A stretch of DNA of 10,275 nucleotides from the NCBI GenBank assembly GCA_023247135.1, contig JAHFHB010000025.1:1-10275 (forward strand). Direction: 5' to 3'. This DNA is from Candidatus Omnitrophota bacterium. GTDB taxonomy: Bacteria; Omnitrophota; Omnitrophia; Omnitrophales; Aquincolibacteriaceae. The notes beneath the pieces were generated by a model. That model saw only the letters and a program-made list of their open reading frames with translations. It was not told where the DNA came from and made no database searches. Positions 7,946 through 10,275 of the stretch are shown one piece after another; position 1 is the first letter of the stretch; the number at the start of each line of letters is the position of its first letter. Both the position numbers and the translations under genes were made by a program.

Positions 7946-7973
7946 TTGCTTGGACGTCCAAAACAGGTATAAT
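7946..7973 (+). promoter_or_regulatory. Promoter for the first Fic gene, with palindrome in the spacer
   Basis: A perfect TATAAT (7968-7973) lies 16 bp after TTGCTT (7946-7951), giving a sigma-70-type promoter with a predicted start near 7980. The spacer contains the 12-bp perfect palindrome TTGGACGTCCAA (7950-7961), a likely repressor or activator site. Its right half (cgtccaaa) also occurs at 7891-7898. Confidence 0.6.
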
Positions 7974-7977
7974 TTAC

Positions 7978-8032
7978 TAGCGGTTTTCAAGCGGTTTACC
8001 GGCGGCTTTTAAGCTATTCCCTGGCGGTAAGA
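7978..8032 (+). repeat. Five 11-bp phased AGCGGTTT units in the Fic leader
   Basis: Units start at 7978, 7989, 8000, 8011 and 8022, with CGG at exactly 7981, 7992, 8003 and 8025; the fourth unit is degenerate. The array begins at the predicted transcription start and ends beside the ribosome site (AAAGGA, 8032-8037). It could act as an operator in DNA or as a leader element in RNA. Binding by the winged HTH of the encoded Fic protein would be a simple autoregulation model, but this is inference. Confidence 0.6.
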
Positions 8033-8042
8033 AAGGATCTCC

Positions 8043-9143
8043 ATGACCTACAACCCTAAATTTCAAATCACACCTCGAATGGTCAAATACCTTGGGGCCA
8101 TTGATGCCGCTAAAGCCATCGCCGAAGAGCTTCCCATTCCTCTTATTCTTGAGCAAGAGTTCCGAAAAGAAGCCTTTATCAAAATGGCTCACTATTCCAC
8201 CAAAATAGAAGGTAATCGGCTCACTTTAAAGCAGACAAAGGAACTCTTGGCGGGCAAGGAAGTACTCGCTCGTGAAATTGACAAGAAAGAAGTCATGAAC
8301 TATTACGACTGTCTGGGATTTATACAGCGAGTTTCCAAGCTGTCCAAACAGCCATTGACTGAAAAGATCATCAAAGAAATGCACGGGATCATCCAGAAAG
8401 GTATTCTGAAAGGAAAACTGCGCGGGGAGTACCGTGAAGCGCAAAATGCTATTTACGATTCTCGAACACGCAAGCCCGTTTATTTCCCGCCAGAAGCCAA
8501 AGATGTTTCTCCTTTAATGAAATCTTTTGCTGAATGGCTCAACCAGAAAAGTGATCTTCATCCGGCATTAAAAGCAGGCATTGCCCATTACCAGTTTGTG
8601 GTAATTCATCCCTTCATGGATGGTAACGGGCGGACAGCAAGGGCCTTGGCGACGCTTATTCTTTATCGCGAAGATTATGATTTGAAACGGTTTTATTCTC
8701 TGGAAGGATATTACTCCGAGGATTTACTTGGGTACTACAATGCTTTGCAGAGAAGCCACGGGCTTCATTATTATGATGCCGCCAATCCCGACATTACCCA
8801 ATGGCTTGAGTATTTCATAAAAGGTGTAGCGATCGTGTTTGAAGATGTGAAACAAAAAGTCCAGGAGGCGGCGAAGCAAGGAACGTCCCAGCAACAAACC
8901 AAAGTCGACAGAAATCTTATCGAGAATATCGGCCCAAGAGAAAAACGGGTTTTGAATTATTTTCGTAAAACGCCGCAGATGCGAAGAAAAAACCTCTGCA
9001 TCCTTTTTGCAATCAAAGACCGGACCGCTGGAGACCTGCTCAAAAAGTGGGTTCGGATGGGAATCATTCAGCGTAAAGGCTCTGGATTCCGGGATGCCTA
9101 TTACGTTTTATCGGCAGAATATCGGCGTCTTATCGGCGGTTAG
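8043..9143 (+). CDS. Fic-domain protein with C-terminal winged helix-turn-helix
   Basis: The 366-residue protein belongs to the Fic family, which usually transfers AMP from ATP to a target hydroxyl. The motif HPFMDGNGR is intact at 189-197 with Arg200 following, giving catalytic His189 and the phosphate/Mg-binding residues. The inhibitory-helix motif [S/T]xxxE[G/N] is at 52-57 (S-T-K-I-E-G), placing it with intramolecularly inhibited (class II) Fic proteins. A flap-like segment precedes the core (~138-150). Residues ~297-358 form a winged HTH, suggesting DNA binding and autoregulation. The ATG has an AAAGGA site upstream and its own promoter at 7946-7973. The final 11 codons (LSAEYRRLIGG) are made of three 11-bp repeat units (9109-9141), so the C-terminus derives from the repeat. 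The target protein is unknown. Confidence 0.92.
   Translation: MTYNPKFQITPRMVKYLGAIDAAKAIAEELPIPLILEQEFRKEAFIKMAHYSTKIEGNRLTLKQTKELLAGKEVLAREIDKKEVMNYYDCLGFIQRVSKLSKQPLTEKIIKEMHGIIQKGILKGKLRGEYREAQNAIYDSRTRKPVYFPPEAKDVSPLMKSFAEWLNQKSDLHPALKAGIAHYQFVVIHPFMDGNGRTARALATLILYREDYDLKRFYSLEGYYSEDLLGYYNALQRSHGLHYYDAANPDITQWLEYFIKGVAIVFEDVKQKVQEAAKQGTSQQQTKVDRNLIENIGPREKRVLNYFRKTPQMRRKNLCILFAIKDRTAGDLLKKWVRMGIIQRKGSGFRDAYYVLSAEYRRLIGG
9108..9141 (+). repeat. Second copy of the 34-bp phased repeat, inside the Fic 3' end
   Basis: This matches 7816-7849 with four substitutions and no gaps; the first 19 bases are identical. It consists of three 11-mers (TATCGGCAGAA, TATCGGCGTCT, TATCGGCGGTT) with CGG at 9112, 9123 and 9134. 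With the other copy it brackets the promoter and the Fic gene as direct repeats. Confidence 0.7.
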
Positions 9144-9155
9144 CCAGAAGCAGAC

Positions 9156-9197
9156 TGTTAATGGAATATGTTAACGGTTTTGATGGAAAATAGCGGT
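9156..9197 (+). repeat. TGTTAA repeat, copy 4
   Basis: TGTTAATGG at 9156 and TGTTAACGG at 9169 are 13 bp apart, followed by a TTTTGATGGAAAATAGCGGT tail. It is the counterpart of 7735-7776 (34 of 42 positions). It begins 12 bases after the Fic stop codon. Confidence 0.6.
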
Positions 9198-9292
9198 AAA
9201 TCGCGGCTAATAACGGTCAAACACATTTCAGCAAAACTCGCGGTAACTCCCACGTTTGCAGTCATATCGGAGAAATTCGGACAACTCCGGTG
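9192..9292 (+). repeat. 10-bp phased CGG array near the right end of the element
   Basis: CGG triplets fall at 9194, 9204 and 9214, then 9241 (+27), 9268 (+27), 9278 and 9288. The two triplet sets have 10-bp spacing, in contrast to the 11-bp spacing of the other arrays. This fills most of the noncoding stretch between the Fic stop (9143) and the right core; I see no gene in that stretch. Confidence 0.45.
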
Positions 9293-9308
9293 AATCGAGA
9301 TAGAAGCA

Positions 9309-9325
9309 CTCATAACCCAAAGGTC
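9309..9325 (+). repeat. Right attachment core (17-bp direct repeat)
   Basis: This is a perfect match to 5592-5608. The tRNA T-arm and acceptor sequence do not follow it; the next bases are agacggcg. A tRNA 5' half does not precede it either. Confidence 0.65.
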
Positions 9326-9328
9326 AGA

Positions 9329-9349
9329 CGGCGATTTCCTTAATCGCCG
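9329..9349 (+). other. Perfect hairpin beside the right core
   Basis: An 8-bp perfect inverted repeat (CGGCGATT, AATCGCCG) with a 5-nt loop starts 4 bases after the core. No T-run follows, so it is not a standard terminator. It could be a structural or accessory site of the attachment region. Confidence 0.45.
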
Positions 9350-9380
9350 CCGATGGAGGTTAACGGTAATTTACTGTTAG

Positions 9381-9404
9381 GGTGAGGACAACCTTACCTT
9401 TTTT
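9381..9404 (+). terminator. Rho-independent terminator upstream of the second Fic gene
   Basis: The stem GGTGAGG (9381-9387) pairs with CCTTACC (9392-9398) through one G-T pair, with loop ACAA and then six T's. It would stop read-through from the element into the second Fic gene. Confidence 0.6.
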
Positions 9405-9463
9405 ATGCAGGTAAATCTCGCCACACCGGCTTCTGATAGCCAATGCCCCCCAAGGACTACCTC

Positions 9464-9515
9464 TTGCATATGCGGCGAATAGGTGTTATATTCACCGCAT
9501 AATAAGCGGAGAATA
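9464..9515 (+). promoter_or_regulatory. Promoter with three operator half-sites before the second Fic gene
   Basis: TTGCAT (9464-9469), a 17-bp spacer and TATATT (9487-9492) form a plausible sigma-70 promoter. Three 13-bp half-sites overlap or follow it: TATGCGGCGAATA (9469-9481), its near-perfect inverted copy TATTCACCGCATA (9489-9501; 12 of 13 pairing), and TAAGCGGAGAATA (9503-9515; 11 of 13 to the first). Occupancy would cover the -10 and leader, which implies repression. A GGAG ribosome site (9508-9511) lies inside the third half-site, so binding there could also affect translation initiation indirectly. Confidence 0.6.
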
Positions 9516-9518
9516 ATA

Positions 9519-10275
9519 ATGCAGTATATCCACCAACTTGATGTCTGGCCAAAGTTTATCTGGGATCATGAAAAGATAGCGGCTTCGCTTGGGGCTGTCC
9601 ATAATCGCCAGGGCCGACTTATGGGGCGTATGGAGGCACTCGGGTTCTCTCTACGAGCCGAGGCCTTGCTACAGACCCTGACGCTCGATGTTATCAAAAG
9701 CAGTGAGATTGAAGGCGATGTTTTAAACGCTGAGCAGGTGCGGTCTTCCATCGCGCGGAGGCTAGGGCTGAATGTTGCCGGCCTTGTTCCCTCAGATCGT
9801 CATGTCGACGGAGTGGTCGAGATGATGCTGGATGCCACTCAGAATTTTGGCAAAGCGCTCACCAAAAACCGTTTATTAGCCTGGCAGGCGAGTCTTTTTC
9901 CTGGAGGTTACAGCGGGATGCATAAGATCATTACTGGAGCCTTGCGTAATGATCATGACGGTCCCATGCAGGTTATTTCCGGACCTGTCGGGCATGAAAA
10001 AGTTCATTTTGAAGCGCCTGCGGCTCAGCGTCTTGACAGGGAAGTGAAGAGTTTTCTTGGTTGGTTCAATGGTTCTACTTTGCCCACAAAGAAGCGTGCG
10101 ATGGAAACAGATCCTGTGCTGAAGGCAGGGATTGCTCACTTATGGTTTGTGACCCTCCATCCTTTTAATGATGGGAATGGTCGCATCGCACGAGCGATCA
10201 CGGATATGCAGCTCGCTCGTGTCGATGGGAGTGCGCAACGCTTTTACAGCATGTCGGCCCGTATCCGCAAAGAAC
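9519..10275 (+). CDS. Fic-domain protein with DUF4172-type N-terminus (3' partial)
   Basis: The ATG at 9519 follows GGAG with a 7-base spacer, and the frame is open to the right edge (252 codons visible). The N-terminus (MQYIHQLDVWPKFIWDHE) is typical of the DUF4172 domain found in one Fic subfamily. The inhibitory motif SxxxEG is at 61-66 (S-S-E-I-E-G). The Fic motif HPFNDGNGR is intact at 214-222 with Arg225 following, so AMP transfer is expected with His214 as the base. Sequence and architecture differ clearly from the Fic protein at 8043-9143, so this is not a recent duplicate. It has its own promoter and operator-like sites and lies just outside the right core, so it may be chromosomal or belong to a neighbouring element. 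The C-terminal region, where subfamily members often have an HTH, is beyond the window. Confidence 0.9.
   Translation, partial: MQYIHQLDVWPKFIWDHEKIAASLGAVHNRQGRLMGRMEALGFSLRAEALLQTLTLDVIKSSEIEGDVLNAEQVRSSIARRLGLNVAGLVPSDRHVDGVVEMMLDATQNFGKALTKNRLLAWQASLFPGGYSGMHKIITGALRNDHDGPMQVISGPVGHEKVHFEAPAAQRLDREVKSFLGWFNGSTLPTKKRAMETDPVLKAGIAHLWFVTLHPFNDGNGRIARAITDMQLARVDGSAQRFYSMSARIRKE

Larger units (their letters stand above)
5592..9325 (+). mobile_element. Putative tRNA-Met-associated integrative element (about 3.7 kb)
   Basis: A perfect 17-bp direct repeat (ctcataacccaaaggtc) lies at both ends. The left copy begins the 3' half of a tRNA-Met sequence, the usual crossover region for tyrosine recombinases that integrate in anticodon loops. 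A tyrosine recombinase gene is the first gene inside, reading away from that end. The interval also holds an Ntn-hydrolase, a Fic protein and iterated noncoding repeats absent from the giant gene to the left. The tRNA 5' half is not next to the left copy. The element may therefore sit at a secondary site, belong to a tandem array, or have been rearranged or mis-assembled. The boundaries are inferred from the repeat only. Confidence 0.6.

Noticed and set aside
7772..8032. CRISPR array
   Set aside because: The repeats are 11-bp units with no unique spacers of regular length and no cas genes nearby.
9566..9751. Reverse-strand frame inside the second Fic gene
   Set aside because: It is antisense to clear Fic/DUF4172 coding sequence and has no recognisable product.

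Overview
The window looks like bacterial chromosome, probably metagenome-derived, with a small integrated element between two unrelated stretches. No ribosomal or housekeeping marker is present, so the host cannot be placed firmly. The only lineage hint is the long gene at the left, which carries recurring R-[SA]-E-[MS]-R motifs. I loosely associate these with the giant proteins of candidate phyla such as Omnitrophota. That is recollection, not proof.

Region 1 (1-5550) is a single open frame that enters from the left edge. It encodes more than 1,800 residues: two predicted membrane segments near the N-terminus, a block resembling sigma-70 regions 2 and 4, a second region-4-like helix-turn-helix, a series of degenerate HTH-like units with a GG[LV] signature, and a separate C-terminal domain after the last R-S-E-S-R motif.

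Region 2 (about 5592-9325) reads as a 3.7 kb integrated element bounded by a perfect 17-bp direct repeat. The left copy is the anticodon-loop end of a 3' half of a CAT-anticodon (methionine, probably initiator) tRNA, followed by a strong terminator. The matching tRNA 5' half is not adjacent. The element encodes a tyrosine recombinase, a translationally coupled (ATGA overlap) HslV/proteasome-type Ntn-hydrolase with Thr2, Asp19, Lys35 and a GSGS motif, and a Fic-domain protein with a C-terminal winged HTH. Its noncoding parts hold two iterated sequence families: paired TGTTAA motifs 12-13 bp apart, and TATCGGCagaa-like units phased at 10-11 bp. The 3' ends of the hydrolase and Fic genes both run into these repeats, which suggests cassette-like assembly.

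Region 3 (9326-10275) holds a hairpin, a terminator, and a promoter overlapped by three inverted or direct operator half-sites. These precede a second Fic protein of a different subfamily (DUF4172-type N-terminus), which runs off the right edge.

Working picture: an integrase-driven element or cassette array at a tRNA-Met attachment sequence carries a coupled orphan protease-fold enzyme and Fic (AMPylation-type) modules under their own iterated operators. The sequence supports the parts. The biological role (defence, addiction or regulation) is not shown.
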